From Chloroflexota bacterium (lineage in GTDB: Bacteria; Chloroflexota; Anaerolineae; Anaerolineales; Anaerolineaceae), in NCBI GenBank assembly GCA_021372725.1, contig JAJFTV010000160.1, forward strand, positions 1 to 36,388: DNA of 36,388 bases, written 5' to 3'. Of the stretch, positions 17,770 through 26,440 are shown one piece after another (position 1 is the first letter of the stretch; each line of letters starts with the position of its first letter). The notes under the pieces were generated by a model. The model was not told the DNA's origin and made no database searches. It saw nothing but the letters and a program-made list of their open reading frames with translations. A program made the position numbers and the translations under genes.

Positions 17770-17811
17770 CCCGTCTGGGACCTCCTGGACAGGCAAATAC
17801 GGAGCAGGTTT

Positions 17812-17985
17812 TTACCAGCGGATTTTTTTAACGTGCTGGTTTGCGCTGACAGTCAAATGATAACGTCCACGCAGCCGTCGTCGTTTCAAAACTTTACGTC
17901 CGTCTGCTGTTGCCATTCGGCTCCTGAAGCCATGTACTCTCACCCTTCGACGTATCTTTGGTTGATAAGTCCTTTTAGTAGCCAT
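17812..17985 (-). CDS. rpmH: 50S ribosomal protein L34
   Basis: This 57-residue protein was found by translating the gap upstream of rnpA. It begins [10 protein letters not shown] and contains the highly conserved [18 protein letters not shown], followed by KRRRLRGR, the L34 core. L34 is a basic protein of the large ribosomal subunit. The final residues ([12 protein letters not shown]) differ from the usual S-K/A-rich end, but the core is unambiguous. The ATG has purine-rich AAAGGAAAAGGG directly ahead. It is the first gene of the rpmH-rnpA-yidD-PQQ-yidC-jag operon and has its own strong promoter at 18089-18117. Confidence 0.97.
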   Translation of the reverse strand: MATKRTYQPKIRRRVRVHGFRSRMATADGRKVLKRRRLRGRYHLTVSANQHVKKIRW

Positions 17986-18008
17986 CCCTTTTCCTTTTCC
18001 GACCAGGA

Positions 18009-18056
18009 TTTTTGATCGACAGGATCAAATAATAATTCGATTCTGACGATCAAAAA
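18009..18056. repeat. Inverted repeats in the rpmH leader
   Basis: The 10-base arms TTTTTGATCG (18009-18018) and CGATCAAAAA (18047-18056) are perfect inverted repeats 28 bases apart. A second, tighter repeat TTGATC-N5-GATCAA lies at 18012-18028 and shares the left arm. The two pairings exclude each other, so the leader could adopt alternative folds. No T-tract follows in the direction of transcription. Any regulatory role is unproven. Confidence 0.55.
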
Positions 18057-18088
18057 CCCCGTCTGCGAATTTATGTTCAAGACACTGA

Positions 18089-18117
18089 ATTATACCGTAA
18101 CGTTGAATAGGGGTCAA
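18089..18117 (-). promoter_or_regulatory. Strong sigma-70-type promoter of the rpmH operon
   Basis: On the reverse strand TTGACC (18117-18112), a 17-base spacer and a perfect TATAAT (18094-18089) form a near-consensus promoter. Transcription should start near 18082, leaving a leader of about 97 bases before the rpmH ATG. The -35 overlaps the stop codon of the upstream RCK gene. Confidence 0.88.
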
Positions 18118-18803
18118 ACATTTTTTGTTTGGCCGTCATCTTCAGGCAGCAGCAATTCTGCAAGATAATTTGCACCTTCTGTATCTGTTACAGCCAATAT
18201 TTCATCATCGGCCTGAAGGACGGTATTTCCATGTGGTACGATCAGATCTCCATTTCGAATAATACCCGCAATGACACATTGATCAGATAAGCCCAAATCT
18301 TTAATAGCTTTTCCGATGGAGTGTGCATTTTCAGATATTTTTTCTTCCACAAGCGAATAATTTCCCTTATAGAGTTTTGCCAGAGTCATCATATCTCCCA
18401 TCGACATCTGTTCAGAAATCAGATTGGCGATGATACTGGCAGGGCTGATTGTTACATCAACATTGAACCTTGAGCTAAACAGCCAGTCATGTCCGGGGTT
18501 ATTTACACGGGCAATCGTTCTTCCAACATTGAACAAGGTTCGAGAGAGATAGCATGTCAACAGATTTCGGTCGTCATCCGAAGTAACAGCAGCCAGCACA
18601 TCAGCCTGACGAATACCGGCCCTTTCCAATACTTCAGGATATACAGGGTTACCTTCATGGATTAACTCTGTCGGAATTTCACGGTGAAGTCTGGCAAGAA
18701 TATCCTCGCGATCTTCCACCACATGCACATCATGATTATGTTGTATTAATAATCGGGCTAATTGCGCCCCGGTTCTTCCTCCGCCAACAATAACGACATA
18801 CAT
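18114..18803 (-). CDS. TrkA/KtrA-type RCK protein, second of a pair
   Basis: RCK proteins are cytosolic nucleotide-binding regulators of potassium channels and transporters. The N-terminal RCK-N Rossmann domain has an intact GGGRTG (GxGxxG) loop at residues 8-13 and an acidic end to the second strand (HVVEDRED). The C-terminal half (about 145-222) is an RCK-C (TrkA-C) domain that ends before an acidic tail; in homologues this domain can bind c-di-AMP or other ligands. At 229 residues it is a single RCK unit, like KtrA and half the length of E. coli TrkA. The ATG overlaps the stop of the upstream RCK gene by one base. No TrkH or KtrB membrane subunit lies in the window; the nearest transporter is the KimA-type permease upstream. 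Confidence 0.9.
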   Translation of the reverse strand: MYVVIVGGGRTGAQLARLLIQHNHDVHVVEDREDILARLHREIPTELIHEGNPVYPEVLERAGIRQADVLAAVTSDDDRNLLTCYLSRTLFNVGRTIARVNNPGHDWLFSSRFNVDVTISPASIIANLISEQMSMGDMMTLAKLYKGNYSLVEEKISENAHSIGKAIKDLGLSDQCVIAGIIRNGDLIVPHGNTVLQADDEILAVTDTEGANYLAELLLPEDDGQTKNV

Positions 18804-19474
18804 CAGGCAGCCTCCCCATTCGTCGTAGCAATGAGTTTTTGTCGCAGCTCTTCGATGCCGATATGATTCGCTGCAATATATAAAATATCATCTTCCTTCA
18901 ATACCTGCCGTGAAGTAGGGATAAATGAATCACCGGAACGGGTGAGAGAAATAGCGCGTTGACCATTGTTTTCTAAAATAAGTTCTCCCAATGTCCGGTT
19001 TTCCCAGGAAGGCGGGATGGTTATGGTATAGATTTCAACCTCGCCCCCTGCAATGGTAAAGACAGGCTTCAAATCTTTATGGCTGAGCATCTCTTCCAGT
19101 TGTTCCGCACCCCAAATCGCTGAACTGACTGCCTGAAGACCCATTAATTCACAAATTGCCTTGCTGCCCGGGTCAAAGCTGCGAACAATCACCTGGGGAA
19201 CATGGTATATTTCTTTGGCGGCATATCCGACAATATAGTTGGCAGCTTCGGTTTCGGTTAACGCAATCAACGCATCGGCTTCTTCTATGCCAGAACGCAG
19301 CAGAACCTCCTGGCTTAAAGGATCGCCTTCATGAGTTCTGCCGCGAAATTCCCGGTGCAGGTTGACAAAAGAAGAACGGTGCATATCTATGACAATCACC
19401 TCGTGACCATGCAAACAAAGCCGATAGGATAATTCAGCACCCAGAAGATCACAACCTATAACAATCACTCTCAT
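18803..19474 (-). CDS. TrkA/KtrA-type RCK protein, first of a pair
   Basis: This is a single RCK unit of 223 residues with RCK-N (about 1-135) and RCK-C (about 140-220) domains. The Rossmann loop reads IGCDLLGAEL: the second glycine of GxGxxG is an aspartate, so NAD(H) or ATP binding may be altered compared with its partner at 18114-18803. An acidic residue at the end of strand two is kept (VIDMHRS). The ATG at 19474 is chosen because AGGAG lies eight bases upstream; GTG and TTG codons just ahead are in frame but lie within or beside that site. The gene follows kimA by 42 bases and its stop is coupled to the next RCK gene. The pair could form a heteromeric ring, which is inference. Confidence 0.88.
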   Translation of the reverse strand: MRVIVIGCDLLGAELSYRLCLHGHEVIVIDMHRSSFVNLHREFRGRTHEGDPLSQEVLLRSGIEEADALIALTETEAANYIVGYAAKEIYHVPQVIVRSFDPGSKAICELMGLQAVSSAIWGAEQLEEMLSHKDLKPVFTIAGGEVEIYTITIPPSWENRTLGELILENNGQRAISLTRSGDSFIPTSRQVLKEDDILYIAANHIGIEELRQKLIATTNGEAA

Positions 19475-19516
19475 GTTCAACACTCCTGTGCAGTTTCACT
19501 ATCCAGGATCATTCTT

Positions 19517-21457
19517 TTACTTGACCTGATAAGATAGTTCAGTAACAACAATTTTATCTCGATTAAGCAGAGCTTTCCGGAGCGTGTCGGCAGTTCTTGA
19601 ATGAAGAAATCTGCTCCATTTTCGAACTGGAATAAATTGAGGGACAACGACAGTAATAACCTCATCAGCACCCAGTTGATCTTCCAGTCGCGAAATATAT
19701 TCCAGAACCGGGTCAAGGAACAAGCGGTATGGAGATTCGACGATGACCAGTCGGGTTCCATCCCCCCACTCCTCCCATCGTTTCACAATTTTTTCGGTTT
19801 CCTGATCATTAATCGAAACGTGTACAGCAGTGACATCATTTGAAAGCGTACGGGCATACCGTAAGCCCTCCAATGTGCCGCGATGAACTCCGCTGACCAA
19901 AAGGACGACGCGATGCCTGACAACTTCGGGCATCGACCCATATCCTTTTAGGGATAGCTGATTTCGGACAGTCTCATAATGCTGGTGAATGGCCATAAAA
20001 GCGCCCACCATTAGCGGGATTAACACCATAACGATCCAGGCGCCATCGGCAAATTTTGATATGGAAAACACGACCACAACGATTGCCGTCGTCACAGCAC
20101 CGAAGCTGTTAATAAAAAATTTGACCGACCAGTTCTTTTCATATTTTAAAGTGCCATCGCCATGCTTGATTTCCGCGCCAGGTGGAATCTTCCCCACCGT
20201 CCGCCATCGGATAGCCATGCCCACCTGAGAGATTGTAAAAGACAAAAATACACCGATGGCATAAAGGGGTATCAAATTGGTAACATTGGCATTAATGACA
20301 ATGATGAGCAACGCTGCAACGACGGCCAGAGCAATCATCCCGTTCGAGTAAACCAGGCGGTCGCCTTTATATGCCATCTGGCGTGGAAGAAATCCATCCT
20401 GTGCGATCAAGGCACCCAGCCGTGGAAATCCCGCAAAAGCGGTATTGGCAGCCATGATTAGTATGACAGTTGTTCCGCTCATAACCAGAAAATATAAAAA
20501 TCCTCTGGTATCAAAAATTGTCCGGGCTAATTGGGAGATGACTGTTTCAGTCTCGGAAGGTATTGCCTTGATCTGGTAAGCAAGAAAGGTGATGCCGATC
20601 AGAAAGGAACCCAAAATAAACGCCATCCAAATCAACGTGATACCCGCATTCTTGCTGCGGGGTTCCTTAAATGCAGTAACACCATTTGAAATTGCTTCCA
20701 CTCCGGTAACGGCTGAAGTGCCATTTGAAAAAGCGCGAAGAAGCAGGAAAAAGGTAACCGGCTGTGCCACAGAGACAAGATTGATTTCCGGTGGATCGAT
20801 GACGGGATGCAACGAACCGGTCAGATAACGTGTCAGGCCGGTCAAAACCAAGGCAAGCATAATGATGATAAAGAAGTAGCTGGGAATGGCAATCACCTTC
20901 CCGGATTCTTTAACACCCCGCAAATTAAGGAGAAGAACCATAAAAACCAGAACGACAGCAATGCTCACTCGAAATGGCAAAAGTGCAGGAAAAGCCGAAA
21001 TGAGTTGGGCTACACCCGAGGAAATGGAAACGGAGACTGTAAGGATATAATCCGTCAGCAACGAAGCCCCGGCGATCAAGGCCCAGGTTTCACCCAGGTT
21101 TTCTCTTGCGACCACATAGGCGCCGCCCCCATTGGGATAAGCGTAGATCACCTGCTCGTAAGAGATGATAAGGATGGCCAACAGGATGACAATCGCAAAT
21201 GAGATAGGAATAGAATAATAAAATGCCGATACTCCGGCCAGAAGCAGGGTGACCAGAAGCTCTTGGGTTGCGTATGCTGTGGAGGATAAGGCATCGGAAG
21301 CAAAAACTGCCAGGCCAATCAATTTACCAATAGCTTGATGTGGCGCGTCTGCTGTTGGGAGCGGTTGGCCAATCAAAAAAGTGCGCCAGGAACGTTTTGG
21401 CATATCTTGCGGCGAGGTTGTGATAACTGTCCCGCTGTTAGTATCTTTTATATGCAT
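19517..21457 (-). CDS. kimA: KimA-type potassium importer (APC/KUP superfamily)
   Basis: The protein closely resembles Bacillus subtilis KimA (YdaO), a high-affinity K+/H+ symporter. Shared stretches, recalled from memory, include FLIGQPL, ASDALSSTAYATQE, YAYPNGGGAYVVARENLGE, SLLTDYILTVSVSISSG, TGVEAISNGV and LIPLYAIGVFLSFTISQ. About 12 membrane segments (residues 40-480) are followed by a cytosolic C-terminal domain of about 150 residues that in KimA forms the dimer and c-di-AMP site. The 646 residues slightly exceed the Bacillus protein (about 607). GAGGT precedes the ATG by six bases. Two RCK genes follow 42 bases downstream. A generic amino-acid permease is the alternative call, but the C-terminal domain argues for KimA. 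Confidence 0.85.
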   Translation of the reverse strand: MHIKDTNSGTVITTSPQDMPKRSWRTFLIGQPLPTADAPHQAIGKLIGLAVFASDALSSTAYATQELLVTLLLAGVSAFYYSIPISFAIVILLAILIISYEQVIYAYPNGGGAYVVARENLGETWALIAGASLLTDYILTVSVSISSGVAQLISAFPALLPFRVSIAVVLVFMVLLLNLRGVKESGKVIAIPSYFFIIIMLALVLTGLTRYLTGSLHPVIDPPEINLVSVAQPVTFFLLLRAFSNGTSAVTGVEAISNGVTAFKEPRSKNAGITLIWMAFILGSFLIGITFLAYQIKAIPSETETVISQLARTIFDTRGFLYFLVMSGTTVILIMAANTAFAGFPRLGALIAQDGFLPRQMAYKGDRLVYSNGMIALAVVAALLIIVINANVTNLIPLYAIGVFLSFTISQVGMAIRWRTVGKIPPGAEIKHGDGTLKYEKNWSVKFFINSFGAVTTAIVVVVFSISKFADGAWIVMVLIPLMVGAFMAIHQHYETVRNQLSLKGYGSMPEVVRHRVVLLVSGVHRGTLEGLRYARTLSNDVTAVHVSINDQETEKIVKRWEEWGDGTRLVIVESPYRLFLDPVLEYISRLEDQLGADEVITVVVPQFIPVRKWSRFLHSRTADTLRKALLNRDKIVVTELSYQVK

Positions 21458-21635
21458 CGATTTACCTCAACGACACAAAGAGTTATTAACAAAGATTAAA
21501 TTCATATTATAAGCAATAAAGCTATAGAGTATATTATGTTTTCCTGTTTTTGGGAATGTGTGAATTACCTCTGGATCGTGATATATTTACATGACACAGC
21601 ATAATCGACACCAACAAGCATTGGGAAATTAACTC

Positions 21636-24600
21636 ATGAAAAAATCAATAATTCATTACAAACATAGCATCTCAATGTTGGTATTACCTTCTATACTCAT
21701 TTGTGTTGTTTTCCTTTTCCATGCCCAAGATGCCACCTCAGGATTTACTCCAACTAAACCCGGTTTCGTTACTCAGTCTAAAGTTGGTTCACAATCCGAA
21801 AACTTCACAGAGATATTATTCACCGAGGATTTTGATGACAGCCAGGTGGAAGGCTGGAACTACAGCCCCTCAGCCTGGCAAATCATCACGGATGACATAA
21901 CTGGCTCAAAAGTTTGGACAAGTACCCTGAATGCTGCTGCTTATGCATCCATCGGTACCGCAGCCTGGAGCGATTATATTTTTACGATCCAAGTCCGTTG
22001 TTTTAATAGTCCCGTCATTCTTTATTTCCGGGTTACAGGTGATAACGGTTACGCGCTCAAACTGGAAGAAAACCGCCTTGTTCTATTGGCTGAACGAAGT
22101 GGTTCGCGAGAGGAACTGAGCAGCGCCGTGTTTGATGTTGGTCAATCCTGGCACAAATATCAAATCGAAGTTGTGGGCAAACAGATCACCGTTACAGTGG
22201 ATAACAAGACCACAATAACTTATACCGATGGGGAGCAAGCTGCTCTGGCGGGTGGTATCGCCATCGAATCCTTATCGAATGATGGAGCCAGTTTTGATAA
22301 TATCCAGGTTGTTGGTTTGGTTGATGAAGAATCTCAGCCAAATCCTTGGGTACAAACAAATGGCCCAACAGGTGGTGTGATTAATACTATTGAAATTAGT
22401 CCTGCTGATCCCGATACGATCTATATAGGGGGACAAGGTGGTATTTATAAATCTACTAATGGTGGCGATTTGTGGATCCATTTAACCCAATTTCTTACGA
22501 CTTATGGCGCGGTTAATCACATATTCATTGATTCTGATTCCCCTAATATCATGGTTGTTGAGTCGGGGAAACTTTATAAAACCACTGATGCCGGAGAATC
22601 CTGGTCACTTCTCTTGGATGATGATTCGTTCAACTGTGTGGCAATGGATCCTGCAAATTCGGACAATCTGTTAATTGGTAATGCAGAGGGACAAGTTAGA
22701 GTAAGTTATGACAATGGATTAACCTGGAAAAATGTTTCTGCAAATCTGCCAGGTTACGCGATTAAAGCACTTGCTTTTGGTGACACGGGGGAGTTTTGGG
22801 TTGGCACAGGCATACTCAATGATGCCGGCGGCAACGGTTTTTTATATCATAGTATCAATAATGGTGTAACGTGGGCTCCAGTAGAGCTAGGTCAGGCTGC
22901 ATCATCCGAAATCCATACCATTTTCGTTGATCCACAAAATAAGGATGTTGTCTATGTAGGGCTACACGACATCCATAACGAAATGTTCAATTCTGACTCA
23001 GATATTTATCTGGTAAAGACGAGTGATGGTGACATCCATTGGGACGCACTTAACCTACCATTTACTGATGCAATGGTGAATATCATGGGGCGAGAATCCT
23101 TCGATTCAAATCTCTATGTGGGTACCGGAGGAAGAGCATTTGTTTCTAAAAATGGTGGGCAAACTTGGATCGAAATTTCTCCTTCCGGACGTAATGGCGA
23201 TATGTACGACATTGTTGTCGACCCAAGAGATACGAATCTGTTATATATTCCGCGGCGGGCGTATGGTGTTGCTAAAAGCAGCGATGGAGGTAGAAACTGG
23301 ACACCTATCAATGATGGTCTCCTCAATACAGGCATCTCTTTAATCACCCTGGGCGATTCATCTGGCAGTGTAATTTATGCTTCTTCCGTCAATGGCGAGG
23401 GGACTTATAAAAGTACAGATTATGGCACCACATGGAAGAATATCACGGCAGGTGGCATTACCCATCCCTGGGCAGATGAGTTGGTTGTCAGTTCAACTGA
23501 TCCACAGACTATTTGGGAAATAGCGGATGTGGGCGAATTGTATATCTCCCATGACAGCGGCGAAACGTGGAAAAAGACGATTGATCCATACGGATCTGGT
23601 TTTCGAGCCGGAACGATTACAGCAACAGCAGTTTCAGCCTCCAATTCTAACACTTTGTATACCCTCAAGAGCGGTTTTGGTATTTTCAGAAGTACAGATG
23701 GCGGCAATGTCTGGAATTTCTTACACCAATCAGAAGTGGACTATACCTATAGCCTCGCTGTTAATCCGTCCAATCCTGCCATCGTTTTCAGTGGAGATAA
23801 TCCAAAGCCATTCCAAAATCAAGCGAGAGTACAACGCACGACGGATAGTGGTGAAACCTGGTCAACGGTATTAACGGTTCCTAATTCCAGCGGGATCACC
23901 TCAGTAACAATTGATCCCAATAATACGAACCTGATTTATGCAGGAAGTACAGGAAAATCTGAGAATGGAGGAGGGCAGATCTACTATTCAAAAAATAATG
24001 GAGTTAACTGGGTTTCTCTCAATTCGCATTTTTCGATGTTGACTGTATGGGGTCAACCACAGTTGGTAGGGGATCCAGAAGACCCATCAACAATTTATAC
24101 CGCTACGTGGCTTGCTGGCACCTGGAAATCAAACGATGCTGGAGAAAGCTGGATTTTGTTGGAGAATGCCCCAAAATCATCCACTTCTCTTAGCCTTGAT
24201 CCGGCGAATGATGGCGTAATCTATGCTGCCGACCGTACCGCAGCCAGGGTGTGGAAGAGCATCGATGGGGGAATCACCTGGAAAGTCGGAGCTGATTTTA
24301 GCTCAGACAAAGCCTTTTTAGTCAATCGTGTGCTTGTTGCGGGGAATTATGTCTATGCTTCCGCATTTGGCCCCGGAATTCATGATGGGAAGTTGTATCG
24401 ATCTCAGAATGGCGGGGTTACCTGGGCGGATATTACGAATGGATTACCACGGAGTGTTCTCGATATCTCTGTTGTCTCATCTGATCCAAGAGTTATCTAT
24501 GTCACTACTCACATTCATGGAGCGTATAAATCTTCTGATGGTGGGATGACCTGGTCTGAGATGCAAAACTTTCCGAATATCGGCGCCTATGATATTGAGG

Positions 24601-26309
24601 TGGACTCCTCTTCACCCAATATCGTCTATGCTGCCGGACTAGGTGCGGGAAGTGTACCTGATTGGGTGCTTGAAGATGGGTATACATTCACTGATTCTGC
24701 AGGAGTATACAAATCAACTGATGGGGGTGAAACCTGGAGGCAGGTTTTAACGACCAGCAATGAATGTCGAGCTATCCGCATTCATCCAGAGAACCATAAT
24801 TTGTTATTGGCTTCATCTCTTTCGGATGGTTTCTTTGTGAGTATCGATGGTGGCGAAAGCTGGAAAAATGGGAATGCTGGTTTGGATTCGCTTAACTTGA
24901 CATCGGTTTGGGTTGCTGGGGATAAAGTATATGCCGGTACCCAGGGTTTTGGGGTTTATTCAGGTGATGTAAATGCCGCTACCGGTTCGGTGAAATGGAT
25001 AGCCGATCGTTCGAACAAACCTGTCCCGGATGTTTATAATGTTCAGATAAAGGTGGACCCCGTAAATTCCAACCGCATTTACGTTGGGTCAAATCCAGGC
25101 GGATTATATCGTTCTGATGATGGTGGCAAAACCTGGTACGATAAAAATTTCCTGACCCCGAGTGTGATCGTAGATGATCCAACGCGGCAAGGATATTACA
25201 CCTTTGCCATCAACCCGGATGATCCAGAAGAAGTCTGGGTGGGTACGTGGGGAAAAGGGATTTACAAATCTTATGATGGCCAGGATTACAACATTGGTGC
25301 AAATGGAAGCGATCGGATGATGTATAACAAGCATATTAACATGCTCTTGTTTCACCCTCAATTAGGAGTAATCGCGGCTACTGAAGAAGGTGTTTATACC
25401 ACAAATGACGGAGGTACAACATGGTTGGATTGGAGTACCGGACTGGGTACCACTCAAATCCGTACCCTGAACCAATTATCCGACGGGACCATATTATGCG
25501 GCACGGCTGGTTATGAGTTGTATATGCGCAGTCCATTTGATACCCAATGGAAACAGGTCAATGCGCTTGGTAATTATGGCACCTTTTGGCCAATTTGGAA
25601 TGATCGTCCTCTGTATCAATACTCTCAATTACTCTTTCACCCAACCGATTCAAAAACAATCTATTTCGGCACCTTTCCAGAAGGGGTTTTTAAAAGTCTT
25701 GATGGAGGAGAAACCTGGCAGGAAAACAATGTTGGATGGTTGAATGATGGTGTTTTTACACTTGTTTTCCATCCCCAGGATACAAATACTATCTTTGCAG
25801 GTACATATAATGGGGTAAATCGTTCTTTGGATGCAGGAGAACATTGGGAAAAGTGGTACTCAGGCTGGCAAGACGAGCAGTGGGTATTTTCTATCGATTT
25901 TGACCCAAACAATCCTGATGTGATGTATGCCTGTTCCAAAAACGGTGAAAATGAAGGTGTCGGACGTGATGATTTTCATGGTACGGTGATGAAAAGCATC
26001 AATGGTGGAGCATATTGGTTTTCAATAACGAATGGCTTGGATATAACCAATGAATTTTATAAAATTATCGTCGACAAAAACAATTCTGATACGCTTTACC
26101 TGGCAACCCAGTACGATGGTGTTTATATAAGCTATAATGGCGGTGAATATTGGCGGCCATTCAATGATGGCTTAACTACTCTGGCAGCAGGCACAAATGG
26201 GAATAACGTGACAAATACAATGGCATTATCTGAAGATGGAAAGTTTCTGTATTTTGGTACTGCAGGTTCAGGTGTATTTAGACGCAGCATATTTCCTTCA
26301 GATAATTGA
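21636..26309 (+). CDS. Very large secreted Asp-box (BNR/sortilin-type) beta-propeller protein
   Basis: The 1557-residue protein starts with a signal peptide (basic MKKSIIHYKH, hydrophobic core to about residue 28) and has no later membrane segment. Residues about 60-230 form a laminin-G/DUF1080-like jelly roll (EDFDDSQVEGW near the start, SFDNIQVVGL at the end). The remaining 1300 residues are at least 22 Asp-box repeats of the form S-x-D-G-G-x-T-W, such as YKSTDGGETW and FKSLDGGETW. These are typical of sialidases, sortilins and xyloglucanases and would make several propellers. No sialidase FRIP or RIP motif is visible, so glycan binding or cell-surface adhesion is likelier than sialidase activity. 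The DNA looks more A/T-rich than its neighbours. It has no clear ribosome binding site and no operon partner. Confidence 0.85.
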   Translation: MKKSIIHYKHSISMLVLPSILICVVFLFHAQDATSGFTPTKPGFVTQSKVGSQSENFTEILFTEDFDDSQVEGWNYSPSAWQIITDDITGSKVWTSTLNAAAYASIGTAAWSDYIFTIQVRCFNSPVILYFRVTGDNGYALKLEENRLVLLAERSGSREELSSAVFDVGQSWHKYQIEVVGKQITVTVDNKTTITYTDGEQAALAGGIAIESLSNDGASFDNIQVVGLVDEESQPNPWVQTNGPTGGVINTIEISPADPDTIYIGGQGGIYKSTNGGDLWIHLTQFLTTYGAVNHIFIDSDSPNIMVVESGKLYKTTDAGESWSLLLDDDSFNCVAMDPANSDNLLIGNAEGQVRVSYDNGLTWKNVSANLPGYAIKALAFGDTGEFWVGTGILNDAGGNGFLYHSINNGVTWAPVELGQAASSEIHTIFVDPQNKDVVYVGLHDIHNEMFNSDSDIYLVKTSDGDIHWDALNLPFTDAMVNIMGRESFDSNLYVGTGGRAFVSKNGGQTWIEISPSGRNGDMYDIVVDPRDTNLLYIPRRAYGVAKSSDGGRNWTPINDGLLNTGISLITLGDSSGSVIYASSVNGEGTYKSTDYGTTWKNITAGGITHPWADELVVSSTDPQTIWEIADVGELYISHDSGETWKKTIDPYGSGFRAGTITATAVSASNSNTLYTLKSGFGIFRSTDGGNVWNFLHQSEVDYTYSLAVNPSNPAIVFSGDNPKPFQNQARVQRTTDSGETWSTVLTVPNSSGITSVTIDPNNTNLIYAGSTGKSENGGGQIYYSKNNGVNWVSLNSHFSMLTVWGQPQLVGDPEDPSTIYTATWLAGTWKSNDAGESWILLENAPKSSTSLSLDPANDGVIYAADRTAARVWKSIDGGITWKVGADFSSDKAFLVNRVLVAGNYVYASAFGPGIHDGKLYRSQNGGVTWADITNGLPRSVLDISVVSSDPRVIYVTTHIHGAYKSSDGGMTWSEMQNFPNIGAYDIEVDSSSPNIVYAAGLGAGSVPDWVLEDGYTFTDSAGVYKSTDGGETWRQVLTTSNECRAIRIHPENHNLLLASSLSDGFFVSIDGGESWKNGNAGLDSLNLTSVWVAGDKVYAGTQGFGVYSGDVNAATGSVKWIADRSNKPVPDVYNVQIKVDPVNSNRIYVGSNPGGLYRSDDGGKTWYDKNFLTPSVIVDDPTRQGYYTFAINPDDPEEVWVGTWGKGIYKSYDGQDYNIGANGSDRMMYNKHINMLLFHPQLGVIAATEEGVYTTNDGGTTWLDWSTGLGTTQIRTLNQLSDGTILCGTAGYELYMRSPFDTQWKQVNALGNYGTFWPIWNDRPLYQYSQLLFHPTDSKTIYFGTFPEGVFKSLDGGETWQENNVGWLNDGVFTLVFHPQDTNTIFAGTYNGVNRSLDAGEHWEKWYSGWQDEQWVFSIDFDPNNPDVMYACSKNGENEGVGRDDFHGTVMKSINGGAYWFSITNGLDITNEFYKIIVDKNNSDTLYLATQYDGVYISYNGGEYWRPFNDGLTTLAAGTNGNNVTNTMALSEDGKFLYFGTAGSGVFRRSIFPSDN

Positions 26310-26440
26310 TTCTGCTGTACAGATACTGATGGTTAATTTTTTGTGATACCACGATTTAAAAAAACCTGGTCGTTATACCCGGTATATTGGTTATCGAACG
26401 ATGAGATCATAGGCTAAATTGTCGCGTATGAGGCAAATTC

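Noticed and set aside
17812..18117. Replication origin next to rpmH
   Set aside because: dnaA and oriC often flank rpmH, but here the neighbour is an RCK gene, and no cluster of DnaA boxes (TTATCCACA) is seen.
21458..21635. c-di-AMP (ydaO-type) riboswitch ahead of kimA
   Set aside because: I looked because Bacillus kimA is controlled this way. The 178-base divergent gap shows none of the conserved purine-rich junction motifs that I can recognise and is mostly A/T-rich. A covariance-model search would settle it.
22400..26300. Tandem DNA repeat or CRISPR-like array
   Set aside because: The periodicity comes from Asp-box protein repeats that are divergent at the nucleotide level and irregular in spacing.
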